This document shows positions 1 to 8,986 of a stretch of DNA of 64,000 bases, piece after piece. A program made the translations under genes and the position numbers. The notes below the pieces were generated by a model, which did not search any database, was not told the origin of the DNA, and saw only the letters and a program-made list of their open reading frames with translations. Numbering within the stretch: the first letter of the stretch is position 1; each line of letters starts with the position of its first letter. Origin of the DNA: Halomonas salipaludis (GTDB lineage: Bacteria > Pseudomonadota > Gammaproteobacteria > Pseudomonadales > Halomonadaceae); the NCBI RefSeq assembly GCF_002286975.1, contig NZ_NSKB01000002.1, positions 62,001 to 126,000 on the forward strand. The letters run 5' to 3'.

Positions 1-693
1 GATCAGGTTGCGGTGGGTCAGCATCGAGCCCTTGGCCAAGCCCGTGGTGCCGCCGGTGTACTGCAGCGCGGCGACGTCATCGGGGGTGCACTCGACCTCC
101 TGGTGCGAGAGGTTCGCGCCCTTGCTCAGGGCGTCGCGAAAGCCCACCGCGGTGGGTAGCGAGTAGGCCGGCACCATCTTCTTGACGTACTTGACCACGG
201 CGTTGATCAGCAACCGCTTGGGGAAGCCGTGCATATCGCCAAGCTCGGTGACCAACACATGCTGGATATCGGTACGCTCGAGCACCTTCTCCAGCTTGTC
301 GGCCATGTTGGCGAGGATCAGGATCGCCTTGGCACCGGAGTCCTTGAACTGGTGGGCCATCTCGCGCTCGGTGTAGAGCGGGTTGGTGTTGACCACCACC
401 AGGCCGGCGCGCATGGCACCGAACACCGCCACCGGGAACTGCAGCACGTTGGGCAGCTGTATGGCGATGCGGTCGCCAGGCTCGAGACTGGTTTCATGCT
501 GCAGCCAGGCGGCAAAGGCCTGGGACTGCTTGTCCAGTTCGGCATAGGTCAGCGTCTGCCCCATGCAGGTGAAGGCCGGCTTGTCGGCGAACTTGCTGGC
601 CGACACCTTGAAGACGTCCATCACCGACGCGTAGTCGTCGAGGCCTTCCAGGGCCGGGCCATTGAGTACCGGGGCAGTGGCGTGCTCGCTCAT
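1..693 (-). CDS. fadD: Long-chain acyl-CoA synthetase (FadD-like), N-terminal 231 residues, cut by window edge
   Basis: The minus strand is open without a stop from the ATG at 693 to base 1. It encodes the start of an AMP-forming ligase that activates fatty acids with ATP and CoA for beta-oxidation at the inner membrane. The ATP-binding P-loop signature YTGGTTGLAKG lies at residues 212-222, where FadD proteins carry it, and the segment PNVLQFPVAVFGAMRAG (81-97) is typical of the family. The C-terminal half lies outside the window. A near-perfect 16-base palindrome sits about 55 bases upstream and may be an operator. The family call is firm. The exact paralogue (FadD or another medium/long-chain ligase) is inferred. 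Confidence 0.9.
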   Translation of the reverse strand, partial: MSEHATAPVLNGPALEGLDDYASVMDVFKVSASKFADKPAFTCMGQTLTYAELDKQSQAFAAWLQHETSLEPGDRIAIQLPNVLQFPVAVFGAMRAGLVVVNTNPLYTEREMAHQFKDSGAKAILILANMADKLEKVLERTDIQHVLVTELGDMHGFPKRLLINAVVKYVKKMVPAYSLPTAVGFRDALSKGANLSHQEVECTPDDVAALQYTGGTTGLAKGSMLTHRNLI

Positions 694-746
694 GGGCTAC
701 TCTCCGCTGTTGAGATGATCGACACCCTGTCGACTCTTGCTGTTCG

Positions 747-762
747 TCAAACGATCGCTTGA
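747..762. promoter_or_regulatory. Palindromic putative operator upstream of fadD
   Basis: The sequence TCAAACGATCGCTTGA is a 16-base inverted repeat with one mismatched pair, 54 bases upstream of the fadD start. In pseudomonads and relatives, TetR-type fatty-acid regulators such as PsrA bind similar CAAAC/GTTTG palindromes. Assignment to any particular regulator is inference. Confidence 0.35.
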
Positions 763-839
763 AACTGACGTTGGAAGGTGACAGGTCGCGGCGTCAAATG
801 CCATGCCACTTTAGGCCAGCATTACCCCAAGCCTATGGT

Positions 840-1637
840 TTATTGGGCGGTTTCGCCATGATCAAGGTAGCGCGCGACGATCTCGCCATCGCGCCACACC
901 AGCAACTCGCCGGGCAGCATGCGCACCCACTGCTCGTTATCGGTGAGCGGCTCGGTGGCCAGCACCGAGACCACGTCGTGCTCGGTGGTGTGCTCGACGA
1001 AGTCGACGCTGAGCTCGGCATCCGATAGCTGCGCCTTGCCGAACGGCGCGCGTCGGGTGATATGCGCCAGCTTGGTAGAGCAGTAAGTGTAGAGATGGAC
1101 GCCGTCGGAGAGCAGCAGGTTGAATACGCCGAGGCCGCGCAGCCGCTCGCACAGCGCGTGCAGGCAGGACCAGATCGCCTCGGGCGACGCCGGCAGGTCG
1201 TCGAAGCGCCGGCGCAGCTCGCCAAGCAGGAAGCAGAAGGCGTGCTCGCTGTCGGTGCTACCCACCGGGCGATACACCGCCAGCGGCAGCGACTCCCAGC
1301 CGGCGAGCTGGCCGTTGTGGGCATAGCACCACTGGCGCCCCCACATCTCGCGGGTAAAGGGGTGGGTATTGGCCAGCTGCACCTGGCCGACATTGGCCTG
1401 GCGGATATGGCTGATGACCACATGGGATTTGATCGGATAGTCGCAGATCAAGCGCGCGATCGGCGAGTCTACCGAGGGGTGCGGGTCGCGGAAGTCGCGA
1501 TAGCCACCGGCTTCGTAGAAAGCGATCCCCCAGCCATCGCGGTGCGGGCCGGTGCCGCCACCACGATGCAGAAAGCCGGTGAAGCTAAAGCAGATATCGG
1601 TCGGGACATTGGCACTCATGCCCAGCAATTCACACAT
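840..1637 (-). CDS. Class II glutamine amidotransferase (YafJ-type)
   Basis: A 265-residue protein that begins MCELLGM, so removal of Met1 exposes Cys2 as the N-terminal nucleophile of a class II (Ntn) glutaminase domain. GWGIAFY near residue 36 and CYAHNGQLAGW near residue 107 match the glutamine-binding segments of the family. No synthase domain follows, so this is a stand-alone amidotransferase like E. coli YafJ, whose acceptor substrate is unknown. Its start overlaps the end of the upstream VWA gene by 8 bases, which indicates translational coupling. Intracellular location is expected because no signal peptide is seen. The family call is secure; the substrate is not. Confidence 0.88.
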   Translation of the reverse strand: MCELLGMSANVPTDICFSFTGFLHRGGGTGPHRDGWGIAFYEAGGYRDFRDPHPSVDSPIARLICDYPIKSHVVISHIRQANVGQVQLANTHPFTREMWGRQWCYAHNGQLAGWESLPLAVYRPVGSTDSEHAFCFLLGELRRRFDDLPASPEAIWSCLHALCERLRGLGVFNLLLSDGVHLYTYCSTKLAHITRRAPFGKAQLSDAELSVDFVEHTTEHDVVSVLATEPLTDNEQWVRMLPGELLVWRDGEIVARYLDHGETAQ

Positions 1638-3516
1638 GCGGATCCTCTCGGCGCGCAGGCCGCCGCCGGCTACGCGACCAGCCGCCCAGCACCAGCAGCG
1701 CGATCAGTGCTGCGGCAAGCCCAGCGCCCCAGCGCAGGCTCTGCTCGGCGTCCAGGCCAAGCTCATCGCCGGCCCGTTCGAGGCGCGGCAAGGTATCGCG
1801 CCATAGCGCCTGGGCCTGGCGCGGCAACTGGTTGATGGCGCTTACCAGACGTTCGGCAAGGTCGGGCTCGGGTAACGGCTCGGGCTCCTCGGCCGCCGAT
1901 GCCTCGAGCGCTTCGGCTTCCAGCCTCGCGCCATCACGCAGCGCGGCATCCACGCCGATGCGCGCCTGGGGATTGAGGACCAGCCGCGGCAGACTCAGCT
2001 CGAGACGCTGGTCGTCGAGGGTCACCGTGGCGCTGAGCAGCAGCGGCAGGCGGGTATCGTCGGGCAACGAGGGCAGCGCGATCTGCCACTGGCGCTCGTC
2101 CAGTGCCTCGACCTCCAGCGTCTCACCCTGCAGCTCGGCGTGAATCTGGGTGTTGTCGACGCTCAGCCGCGGGTGCTCGGCGTGCAGGCTGACTTGCGAC
2201 ACCGCTTCATCGACCTCGGCGGCAATCGCCGGCAGCACGTTGACCGCCTGCACCCGCTGGCGCTGGAAGCGCACGCTGTCGGCGTCGATGATCAGCCGCG
2301 CATTGCCGGTCAGGGCCGGCGCCGGCAGCACACCCCGGAAGCGCTGCTCGTCGACCGCCAGCCGGGTCGCCGACTGGACGTTACCCTCCAGGTCCTGCAG
2401 CTCGGCGCGCAGCCGCAGATCGTCAGGCCAAGCCGGTGACGGCAATATCTCGCCGTCGAGGTCGAGCCAGGCCTCGATCGGCACCTCGAACCCCTGATAG
2501 AGGGTCGCTGGCAATTCCGCGCTGCGCAGTGTCAGGGTCGAGGCGACACTGATGCGGCTGTCGAGACTAATCGGGCCCTCGACGCGCCACTCGCCCTCAG
2601 CGGGGCTAGGCACGGTGATCAGGTCGAAGCGCGGCTCGCTCTGCCAGCGCACATCGTCGGGGTGGTCGTCGCGGCTGTAGCGCTGGCCGTCGGGGCCGAT
2701 CAGGGTCAGCGGCGGCGAATCGGGGTCGTGGAACAGCAGCGCCGAGAACGACTCGACCTGATCATCGATGCTGAAACGGCCCTCTTCCAGCGGCACCCGG
2801 TCGCCGGGAAAGATACGGTCGAAGATATCCAGGAAGGCACGCAGCAGCTCGTCGGGGGATTCGGCCAGGGCGGCCAGGCCACCGCTGCGCTGGCCGAGCA
2901 GCTCGACCAGCGCCAGGTCGGCATCGGCGGAGAAGGCCACGGCGTGGATCACCACGCCCTCCTCGGCCAGTCGCGGGGTCAACTCATCGCTCAGCGTTCG
3001 CCGCGAGGCCGCATCGCGGGCGGCCTTGTCCTGGCCCGCGGCAGGCAGGTCGATCATGCCGTCGGTCAGTAGAATCAGGTGGCGGGTACCGTTGTCGGCA
3101 TCACCGGAGGCGTCGCGTACTGCCGCCTCGATATCGGTGAACAGCTGATAATCGACCAGTGCCGGGCGCAGCGCCAGCGCCTGCTGGCGCCACTCGGCAT
3201 CGACCGGCGACACCGGCAGCGGGTTGTCGACCGACTCGCCAAAGGTCCAGATACCGCCGTGGATGCCATGGGGCAGCAGCGCCACCAGCAACTCCAGGGC
3301 GCTGGCCGCCAGCTGGTCGGGATCGTTGCTGCGCATGCTGCCCGAGACGTCGATGACCACACGCACATCGGCCGCCTCACTGCGCTCACCGCTGCGTTCG
3401 ACCAGCAGCAGCGGCGGCTGGCCGCTGTCGGTGGCGAGCTCCACGGCGGGCTGTGCCATCAGCGGCATTGCCACCGCCAACAACCACCATACCCCCAGCT
3501 TCAACACGGCGCGCAT
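1630..3516 (-). CDS. Secreted/membrane-anchored von Willebrand factor A domain protein
   Basis: A 628-residue protein with a signal peptide (cleavage near AMPLMAQPA, residues 16-24). A VWA domain starts near residue 50 with the metal-binding MIDAS motif DVSGSMRSN at 56-64, and further aspartates are present in LLTDGMID. A long beta-rich middle follows, then one C-terminal membrane helix (ALIALLVLGGW, about 603-615) and an Arg-rich cytoplasmic tail. The layout resembles the TIGR03503 family of gammaproteobacterial VWA proteins. The likely topology is a periplasmic body tethered to the inner membrane. It has an AAGGAAG ribosome-binding site and sits in an operon between a small membrane protein and the amidotransferase. 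Function is unknown. Confidence 0.8.
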   Translation of the reverse strand: MRAVLKLGVWWLLAVAMPLMAQPAVELATDSGQPPLLLVERSGERSEAADVRVVIDVSGSMRSNDPDQLAASALELLVALLPHGIHGGIWTFGESVDNPLPVSPVDAEWRQQALALRPALVDYQLFTDIEAAVRDASGDADNGTRHLILLTDGMIDLPAAGQDKAARDAASRRTLSDELTPRLAEEGVVIHAVAFSADADLALVELLGQRSGGLAALAESPDELLRAFLDIFDRIFPGDRVPLEEGRFSIDDQVESFSALLFHDPDSPPLTLIGPDGQRYSRDDHPDDVRWQSEPRFDLITVPSPAEGEWRVEGPISLDSRISVASTLTLRSAELPATLYQGFEVPIEAWLDLDGEILPSPAWPDDLRLRAELQDLEGNVQSATRLAVDEQRFRGVLPAPALTGNARLIIDADSVRFQRQRVQAVNVLPAIAAEVDEAVSQVSLHAEHPRLSVDNTQIHAELQGETLEVEALDERQWQIALPSLPDDTRLPLLLSATVTLDDQRLELSLPRLVLNPQARIGVDAALRDGARLEAEALEASAAEEPEPLPEPDLAERLVSAINQLPRQAQALWRDTLPRLERAGDELGLDAEQSLRWGAGLAAALIALLVLGGWSRSRRRPARREDPHV

Positions 3517-3525
3517 GACGCTTCC

Positions 3526-3945
3526 TTAGCCGATGACCGGCTCCCGACGCTCGCTGGAGGACGGACGTTCGGCGGGCGCATCCTGCGCCTCGGGCTTGAC
3601 GCCACCGCGGCCCAGCAGCCACAGCGCCACACCGGCCAGCGCGCCCAGTCCTACCCCCAGCACCAGCAGAATCATTGCGGTGGCCATGCTGCCGCCATCG
3701 CGCTGCAGAAAAGTGATCCCGGCGACGACCACGGCCGGGGCAAAACCGCTATAGAATTCGCCCTCTTCGAGCAGCGGCAGGCGAAAGCGAGTCGGCATCC
3801 ACAGCGCCCCGGCGACCACCCCGACGAGCACCAGTCGTGGCAGGCGCGGCAGGAAGCGGACCGCCATATAGCCGGTGCCCAGCACCACCAGCGACATCAG
3901 CGCATAAATCAGCCAGAGTAGAGGGATTGAATCGGATATCAGCAT
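3526..3945 (-). CDS. Small inner-membrane protein, unknown function
   Basis: A 139-residue protein with about four hydrophobic helices (IPLLWLIYALMSLVVLG, LVLVGVVAGALW, FAPAVVVAGITFL, ATAMILLVLGVGLGALAGVALWLL) and a hydrophilic tail rich in Pro, Glu and Ser. The ATG at 3945 was preferred over one at 3990 because GGAGAG stands seven bases before it. The stop is 9 bases from the VWA gene, so the two are probably co-transcribed and the products may work together in the envelope. I do not recognise the family. Confidence 0.65.
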   Translation of the reverse strand: MLISDSIPLLWLIYALMSLVVLGTGYMAVRFLPRLPRLVLVGVVAGALWMPTRFRLPLLEEGEFYSGFAPAVVVAGITFLQRDGGSMATAMILLVLGVGLGALAGVALWLLGRGGVKPEAQDAPAERPSSSERREPVIG

Positions 3946-4019
3946 CGAACTCTCCAGACCTGCGTCAGCGCGGACGCAGCGTTGCCACATTCATGACTCA
4001 TTATGGTACACCGCACCCG

Positions 4020-6110
4020 ATGAAAGCACAGCCGCCGCGTCACAATCCGCTCAGCCAGGCAGCCGGTTCGCCGGTCGCCGACTACCGTCGCGCCGATGAC
4101 CCACGATGGCACTGGCTCGAAAGCCGCGACGACCCGCAGGTCAGCGCCTTCCTGGAAGCCGCCAACCGCGAATCCGACGCCTGGTTCGCTCCCCTCGAGG
4201 CACTCACCGAGGCACTCTATCGCGGCCATCTGGCGCGCCGCGAACTGGCCGTCGACGGATTGCCCAGCCCACTAGACTACCATTGCTACTGGAGCGAGAC
4301 CGCCGCCGACGCCGATTTTCCGCGCTGGTGGCGCTACCCGCTCGAGCAGCCCGAGGCGCGCCACTGCTTTCTCGACCTCGAGGCCCGCGCCGCCGAGCAT
4401 GACTTCTTCGAGCTCGGCGACATGGCACTCAGCCCCGACGAGCAGTGGCTGGCATGGAGTGAGGATACCCGCGGCGACGAGACCTTCGAGCTGTGGCTCA
4501 AGCGGCTGCCGGACGGCACGCCGCAGCGCGTGCTGGAAGCGATCGGCCCGGAGCTGAGCTGGGCCGAGGACGACACCACCCTGCTGTTCACCCGTTTCGA
4601 TGCCACCCAGCGCCCGGATAGCGTGTGGCGGCTGGCCATCGATGCCACGGGCCGGGCCAGTGAGTCCAGCCTGATCCTGCGCGAGGACGACCCGGAGTTC
4701 TGGTTAGGCCTGGGCAAGACCCGCTCGCGCCAGTGGCTGGTGCTGGAGTCGGCGTCCAAGGACACCACCGAGTGCTACCTGATACCCGCCGACGCTCCCA
4801 GCACCCCACCGCACTGCTTCAGACGCCGTGAGAGCGGCGTGGAGTACTCGCTGGACCATCGCCCAGGGCATTTCTACGTGCTGCACAACCGCGGCGCACC
4901 GCACTTTCAGCTCGACCGGGTCGAGCAAGCGGCAAGCCTTGCCGAGCACGCCGAGGCTACTTGGCAGCCGCTGCTGAGCCACCGCGACGATGCCACCCTG
5001 GAGGGAGTGGACGCCTTCAGCTGGGGGCTGGTGATCACCGAGCGCGACCACCAGCAGGCCCAGGTGCGGATGCGCGTCATCGAACTGGATGCCGATCACG
5101 GCATCCACCGCGACGAGCGCCTGCCGCTGCCCGAGGCGCCCTGCAGCCTGATGCTCGGCGACATGCCGCATTTCACGGCGCGCTGCCTGCGCCTGCGCGA
5201 GGAATCGTTCACGCTGCCGGTACGTTGGCTCGAGCACGACCTCGACAGCGGCGAGCGGCGTCTGCTCAAGCAGCAGCCGATCCACGGCTCGCTGCTCCCC
5301 GAGCAGCTCGAGTGCCGGCGCCTGTGGGCCACCGCCCACGACGGCGAGCAAATCCCGGTCTCCATCGTGGCCCGCGCCGATCGCCTCGGCCAGGCACCGC
5401 TGCCCACGCTGCTATACGGCTATGGCGCCTATGGCGAGGTGCTCGACCCGTGGTTCTCGGTGGCGCGGCTCGAACTGCTCGAGCGCGGCGTAGCCTTCGC
5501 CGTGGCCCACGTGCGCGGCGGTGGCGACCGAGGCGAACCGTGGTACCTGGCCGGCAAGATGGAGCATAAGCAGAACAGCTTTCGCGATTTTCTGGCCGCG
5601 CGCGACGCCCTGGCCAACACCGGGCTCAGCGACCCGGCGCGCATCGCCGCCTACGGCGCCAGCGCCGGCGGGCTGCTGGTCGGCGCCAGTCTCAACCTAG
5701 CGCCTGAAGCCTTCTGCGCCGCAGTGCTCGACGTGCCGTTCGTCGATGTACTACGCACCATGGAGAACCCCGACCTGCCGCTGACCACCGCTGAGTATAC
5801 CGAGTGGGGCAATCCCGACGAGCCGGCGGTGCGCAAGCGCATACGCGACTACTCACCGCTCGACAACCTCGCACCGCTGCCCTACCCCAGCGTCTTCCTG
5901 CAGGGCAGCTGGCACGACTCGCGGGTGCCCTACTGGGAGCCGGCCAAGCTCTATGCTCGCCTGCGCGAACTCGGCAGTGCCCGCGGCCCGGTAGTGCTGC
6001 GCACCGACATGGCGGCCGGCCATGGCGGCGCCTCGGGGCGCTTCAAGGCCTGGCAGGATGGCGCCCGCCAGGATGCCTTCATCTTGTGGGCGCTGGGCAT
6101 GGTCGACTAG
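4020..6110 (+). CDS. ptrB: Oligopeptidase B, S9 family serine peptidase
   Basis: A 696-residue prolyl-oligopeptidase-family enzyme that cleaves short peptides after Arg or Lys in the cytoplasm. An N-terminal beta-propeller (to about residue 420) precedes an alpha/beta hydrolase domain. The catalytic triad is visible as Ser548 in YGASAGG, Asp633 in WHDSRVPYWEP and His668 in AGHGGASGR. Ser and His have the same spacing as in E. coli PtrB. The start at 4020 gives normal family length. An in-frame ATG at 3993 would add nine residues, and neither has a strong ribosome-binding site. The gene stands alone and is divergent from the membrane/VWA group. A hairpin follows the stop. Confidence 0.93.
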   Translation: MKAQPPRHNPLSQAAGSPVADYRRADDPRWHWLESRDDPQVSAFLEAANRESDAWFAPLEALTEALYRGHLARRELAVDGLPSPLDYHCYWSETAADADFPRWWRYPLEQPEARHCFLDLEARAAEHDFFELGDMALSPDEQWLAWSEDTRGDETFELWLKRLPDGTPQRVLEAIGPELSWAEDDTTLLFTRFDATQRPDSVWRLAIDATGRASESSLILREDDPEFWLGLGKTRSRQWLVLESASKDTTECYLIPADAPSTPPHCFRRRESGVEYSLDHRPGHFYVLHNRGAPHFQLDRVEQAASLAEHAEATWQPLLSHRDDATLEGVDAFSWGLVITERDHQQAQVRMRVIELDADHGIHRDERLPLPEAPCSLMLGDMPHFTARCLRLREESFTLPVRWLEHDLDSGERRLLKQQPIHGSLLPEQLECRRLWATAHDGEQIPVSIVARADRLGQAPLPTLLYGYGAYGEVLDPWFSVARLELLERGVAFAVAHVRGGGDRGEPWYLAGKMEHKQNSFRDFLAARDALANTGLSDPARIAAYGASAGGLLVGASLNLAPEAFCAAVLDVPFVDVLRTMENPDLPLTTAEYTEWGNPDEPAVRKRIRDYSPLDNLAPLPYPSVFLQGSWHDSRVPYWEPAKLYARLRELGSARGPVVLRTDMAAGHGGASGRFKAWQDGARQDAFILWALGMVD

Positions 6111-6121
6111 TCGCACACCCT

Positions 6122-6146
6122 GGCCACCGCGTATCGCGCGGTGGCC
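6122..6146. terminator. Hairpin between convergent genes
   Basis: A perfect 10-base-pair stem (GGCCACCGCG / CGCGGTGGCC) with loop TATCG lies between ptrB and the convergent glycine-rich gene. There is no strong T tract on either side, so it may be a bidirectional 3'-end stabiliser rather than a classical terminator. Confidence 0.55.
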
Positions 6147-6151
6147 ATATC

Positions 6152-6832
6152 TCAGCTATCGCCGCCGCTGCCACCATTGGCACCACCGCCTGAACCGCCA
6201 CCGCCATTGCCGCCGCTGCCACCGTTGGCACCACCGCCCGAGCCGCCACCGGCACTACCGCCACCCGAGCCACCGTTGCTACCGCCGCCCGAGCCGCCGC
6301 CGGCACTACCGCCACCCGAACCACCGCCGTTACCTCCGCCTGCGCCACCGCCGCTACCGCCACCCGAACCACCGTTGCCACCGCCGCCTGAGCCGCCGCC
6401 GGCATTGCCACCTCCAGCACCGCCGCCATTGCCACCGCCCGCGCCGCCGTTACCGCCGCCGCCATTACCGCCACTGTTGCCGCCACCCGGGCCGCCATTG
6501 CTCGGCGTGGACGGATTGCCGGTATCCACCGGCTCTGCCACCGGTGCAGGCGTGGGGGCAACGGCGTCGGCACTGGTATTGACGCTGAACAGGAAGCCAC
6601 CTCCACAGCCGCCGCCCTCTTCGCCGCCGCCGGCACCGCAGCCACCGCCCCCGCCCCCGCCCGCGGCAGTAGGTGGCAGATCGTCGATCATCTCCAACAG
6701 CGCCTCATCATCCAGCGAGTCAAGCTCGCCGGGTCCTGCAACCTCACCCCAACTGTTCGACTGCGACCATGCAGCCGGTGCCGCCAGCATCAGGCACACC
6801 AGCGACAGGCCTATCCCCCGATAGCGTTTCAT
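6152..6832 (-). CDS. Secreted glycine-rich repeat protein, unknown function
   Basis: A 226-residue protein with a clear signal peptide (MKRYRGIGLSLVCLMLAAPAAWSQ). A short acidic segment (LDSLDDEALLEMIDD) precedes a Gly/Cys tract, and a Thr/Pro-rich linker leads into about 120 residues of almost pure Gly with Asn, Ser and Ala (GGGSGGG[N/S/A]GG units). The ATG at 6832 was chosen because it opens the signal peptide and follows a GGGGGGTTGA stretch. The three Cys residues in the glycine tract could crosslink or bind metal. No catalytic domain is present. The low-complexity tail is likely disordered and may form part of the surface or periplasmic matrix. The repeat tract could vary in length between strains. 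Confidence 0.7.
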   Translation of the reverse strand: MKRYRGIGLSLVCLMLAAPAAWSQSNSWGEVAGPGELDSLDDEALLEMIDDLPPTAAGGGGGGGCGAGGGEEGGGCGGGFLFSVNTSADAVAPTPAPVAEPVDTGNPSTPSNGGPGGGNSGGNGGGGNGGAGGGNGGGAGGGNAGGGSGGGGNGGSGGGSGGGAGGGNGGGSGGGSAGGGSGGGSNGGSGGGSAGGGSGGGANGGSGGNGGGGSGGGANGGSGGDS

Positions 6833-7025
6833 GCTCAACCCCCCGTGCAGATCCCCATCGCCGGCGCGCCCAGGCGCCCAGCAACACGCTGTTACATACA
6901 CTGATAAGCATCGCTGGCATGCCAGGCCACCACAATCAGAAAGCTGCCTGATTGTGGCGTACCAATTCGCTCAGCCCCGGCGGCTGAAAAGAGGTGGTCC
7001 GGCTGGTAGAAACGGCTGGCGGGCG

Positions 7026-7481
7026 CTAACCGTCGATGGGCAGGATAGCGATGATATGCTCGTCGTAATCGGCCTCGGGCACGTCACGCTGGGAGACCGC
7101 AAAGCTGGCCACGCTGATGCCCTTGCGATGCATGCGGCGGCCGTCACCGCTGATCAACGGGTGCCAGCGCGCCAGGCTGCGCCCCTCGGCCAGGCGGCGA
7201 TAGGCACAGGAGCCCGGCAGCCAGCGGAATTCGTCGATCCGCGCCGGGGTGAGCTGGGTGCAGTCGGGCACCCGTTCGAAGCGATTGGCGTAGTCGCCAC
7301 AGCGGCAGCTGCCGATATCGAGCAGCTCACAGGCAACGTTGAGTACCGCCAGGTCGCCGCTGTCCTCGTCCTGGAACTTGAGCAGGCAGCACTGGCCGCA
7401 GCCGTCGCACAGCGCCTCCCACTCCTCGTCGGTCAGCTCGTCGAGACGGTAGCGCTCCCAGAACAGTTCGCGCATCTCCAT
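7026..7481 (-). CDS. ycgN: YcgN family cysteine-cluster protein (UPF0260)
   Basis: A 151-residue protein with the family's Cys-rich metal-binding pattern: CDGCGQCC near residues 25-32, then Cys residues at GSCRCGDY and at VPDCTQL, and GSCAYRRLAEGR. The start ATG at 7481 directly follows GGGGGA. A longer upstream frame overlaps ycgL and was rejected. It is the third gene of an rnd-ycgL-ycgN operon, an order conserved in many gammaproteobacteria. The exact function is unknown. The cysteine cluster suggests an iron-sulfur or zinc site. Confidence 0.88.
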   Translation of the reverse strand: MEMRELFWERYRLDELTDEEWEALCDGCGQCCLLKFQDEDSGDLAVLNVACELLDIGSCRCGDYANRFERVPDCTQLTPARIDEFRWLPGSCAYRRLAEGRSLARWHPLISGDGRRMHRKGISVASFAVSQRDVPEADYDEHIIAILPIDG

Positions 7482-7503
7482 ACTCCCCCGGCGCCAGCGG
7501 CGC

Positions 7504-7800
7504 TCAATAGCGTGATTGCGTCGGCGTACGGTAGAGATCGAGCAGGTACGGCTCCTTGGCCGGGGGCATCTGCAGGTAGAACCCCTTCTCGGCGATCTGC
7601 GCCATGACCTCACTGGCCTCGGCGCGTGCCAGGCGCTTGCCGGCGGTGAGCAGCATGGTGGTCACCGGCAGCGGCGTGCCGAAATGCTCGAGTAGCTGCT
7701 CCGGCACCTCGGCGAGCCCCTGACGCTTGTCGACGTAGAGATACAGTTCGTCCTTGCGCGAGCTCTTGTATATCTCGCATATCAGTTTGTCGGCACTCAT
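7504..7800 (-). CDS. ycgL: YcgL domain protein
   Basis: A 98-residue protein matching the small YcgL alpha/beta family throughout: CEIYKSSRKDELYLYVDK near the N-terminus and KGFYLQMPPAKEPYL near the C-terminus. Its start overlaps the rnd stop by four bases (ATGA), so the two are translationally coupled. The genomic link with RNase D and YcgN is well known, but the biochemical role is not established. It is a soluble cytoplasmic protein. Confidence 0.9.
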   Translation of the reverse strand: MSADKLICEIYKSSRKDELYLYVDKRQGLAEVPEQLLEHFGTPLPVTTMLLTAGKRLARAEASEVMAQIAEKGFYLQMPPAKEPYLLDLYRTPTQSRY

Positions 7801-8945
7801 CCCTCATCTCCCTGCGACAGCGCCGCCGACAGCCCAGCCGAGAGCCGCTCGCCGCGCCAACCGCCCGGCAGCGGCAGGCTGCGCCCCTGCAGGTCGGCGG
7901 CGACCATCGCTTCCAGGTCGCGGCGCCTGAGCAGTACTTCCGGGGCCACCCCCAGCGCCTCAGCCTCGGCGGCCACCACCTGCTTGAGGGCCTTGAAGCG
8001 CTTCTTGAAGGCGCCGGCCAGCGGCGAGGGCAGTGCCTCGGGCAGCTGCCCCTCCTCGACCCGTCGCGCCTCGCCGACCAGCGCCAGCAGGGTGTCGCCC
8101 TCGCGCTTGACCAGCGTCGGCTTGATGCCTTCGATGGCGGCTAGCGCCTGGCGATGCTGCGGCAGCGCCTCGGCGATGGCGTAGAGCAGCTTGTCGTTGA
8201 CCAGCCAGCCGCGCGGCAGATTGCGCCGCCGCGCTTCGCCTTCACGCCAGATGGTCAGGCGCCGATAGGCCTCGATCTGGCGCGGAGTCAGGCGCCATAG
8301 CTGGCGCTGACGCAGGTACCACTGGCCGTCGGCATCGCCGCTGCGTCCGGCTTGGGCCAGCAGTTCGGCGCAGTCGGCGTGCAGCCAGGCCAGCCGCTCG
8401 AGCTCGACCAGCCGCGCCCGCTGCTGCTTCCATACCTCGAGCAGATAGACCACGTCGAGGGCGGCATAGCGGCACTGGGCCTCGGACAGCGGCCGCTCGA
8501 GCCAGTCGGAACGGGTCTCCTCCTTGGGCAGGGTCTCGCCGGTCCAGTGCTCGACCAGGCGCTGGTAACCCATCGCCGGATCTTCGCCCAGCAGCCCCTG
8601 CGCGACCTGGGTATCGACCAGCGGGGCCACCAGTACATCCGCCCAATTGCGCAGCACCTCGAGGTCTTCGCTGCTGGCATGCAGCAGCTTGAGCGGCCCG
8701 CCGCCCAGCAGATCGCGCAGCGCCGCACTGGCCTCGAGGGCCTGGGGATCGATCAGGTAGACCGCCCCACCGGCGGTAAGCTGGACCAGCGCCGGCACCG
8801 GATGAAAGGACGACTCGCGGAAGAACTCGGTGTCCAGCGCCAGGGTCTCGGCGCTGGCCAGATCGGCACAGGCGGCATCCAGCGCCGCCGGGGTGTCGAC
8901 CCAGCGAATATCGGGAGTGGCAAGCCCGGGGGCGGTATTAGGCAT
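7797..8945 (-). CDS. rnd: Ribonuclease D
   Basis: A 382-residue 3'-5' exoribonuclease that trims tRNA and other small RNA 3' ends. The DEDDy exonuclease domain shows Asp38 and Glu40 in LALDTEFFRESS, the second motif around HASSEDLEVLRNW, and the third in YAALDVVYLLEVW with its Tyr and Asp. A tandem HRDC nucleic-acid-binding region follows from about residue 210 to the end. Length is normal for the family. It heads the rnd-ycgL-ycgN operon and lies 41 bases downstream of recR on the same strand, so read-through from dnaX-ybaB-recR is possible. Confidence 0.95.
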   Translation of the reverse strand: MPNTAPGLATPDIRWVDTPAALDAACADLASAETLALDTEFFRESSFHPVPALVQLTAGGAVYLIDPQALEASAALRDLLGGGPLKLLHASSEDLEVLRNWADVLVAPLVDTQVAQGLLGEDPAMGYQRLVEHWTGETLPKEETRSDWLERPLSEAQCRYAALDVVYLLEVWKQQRARLVELERLAWLHADCAELLAQAGRSGDADGQWYLRQRQLWRLTPRQIEAYRRLTIWREGEARRRNLPRGWLVNDKLLYAIAEALPQHRQALAAIEGIKPTLVKREGDTLLALVGEARRVEEGQLPEALPSPLAGAFKKRFKALKQVVAAEAEALGVAPEVLLRRRDLEAMVAADLQGRSLPLPGGWRGERLSAGLSAALSQGDEG

Positions 8946-8986
8946 AATTAGGCATCGTCAAGGAGGTGTCCTGGCCGCGGCGCGGC

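Noticed and set aside
6152-6520. Regular repeats considered as a CRISPR array
   Set aside because: The repeats are 9-15 base codon repeats (Gly-rich) without spacers and lie in a frame with a signal peptide.
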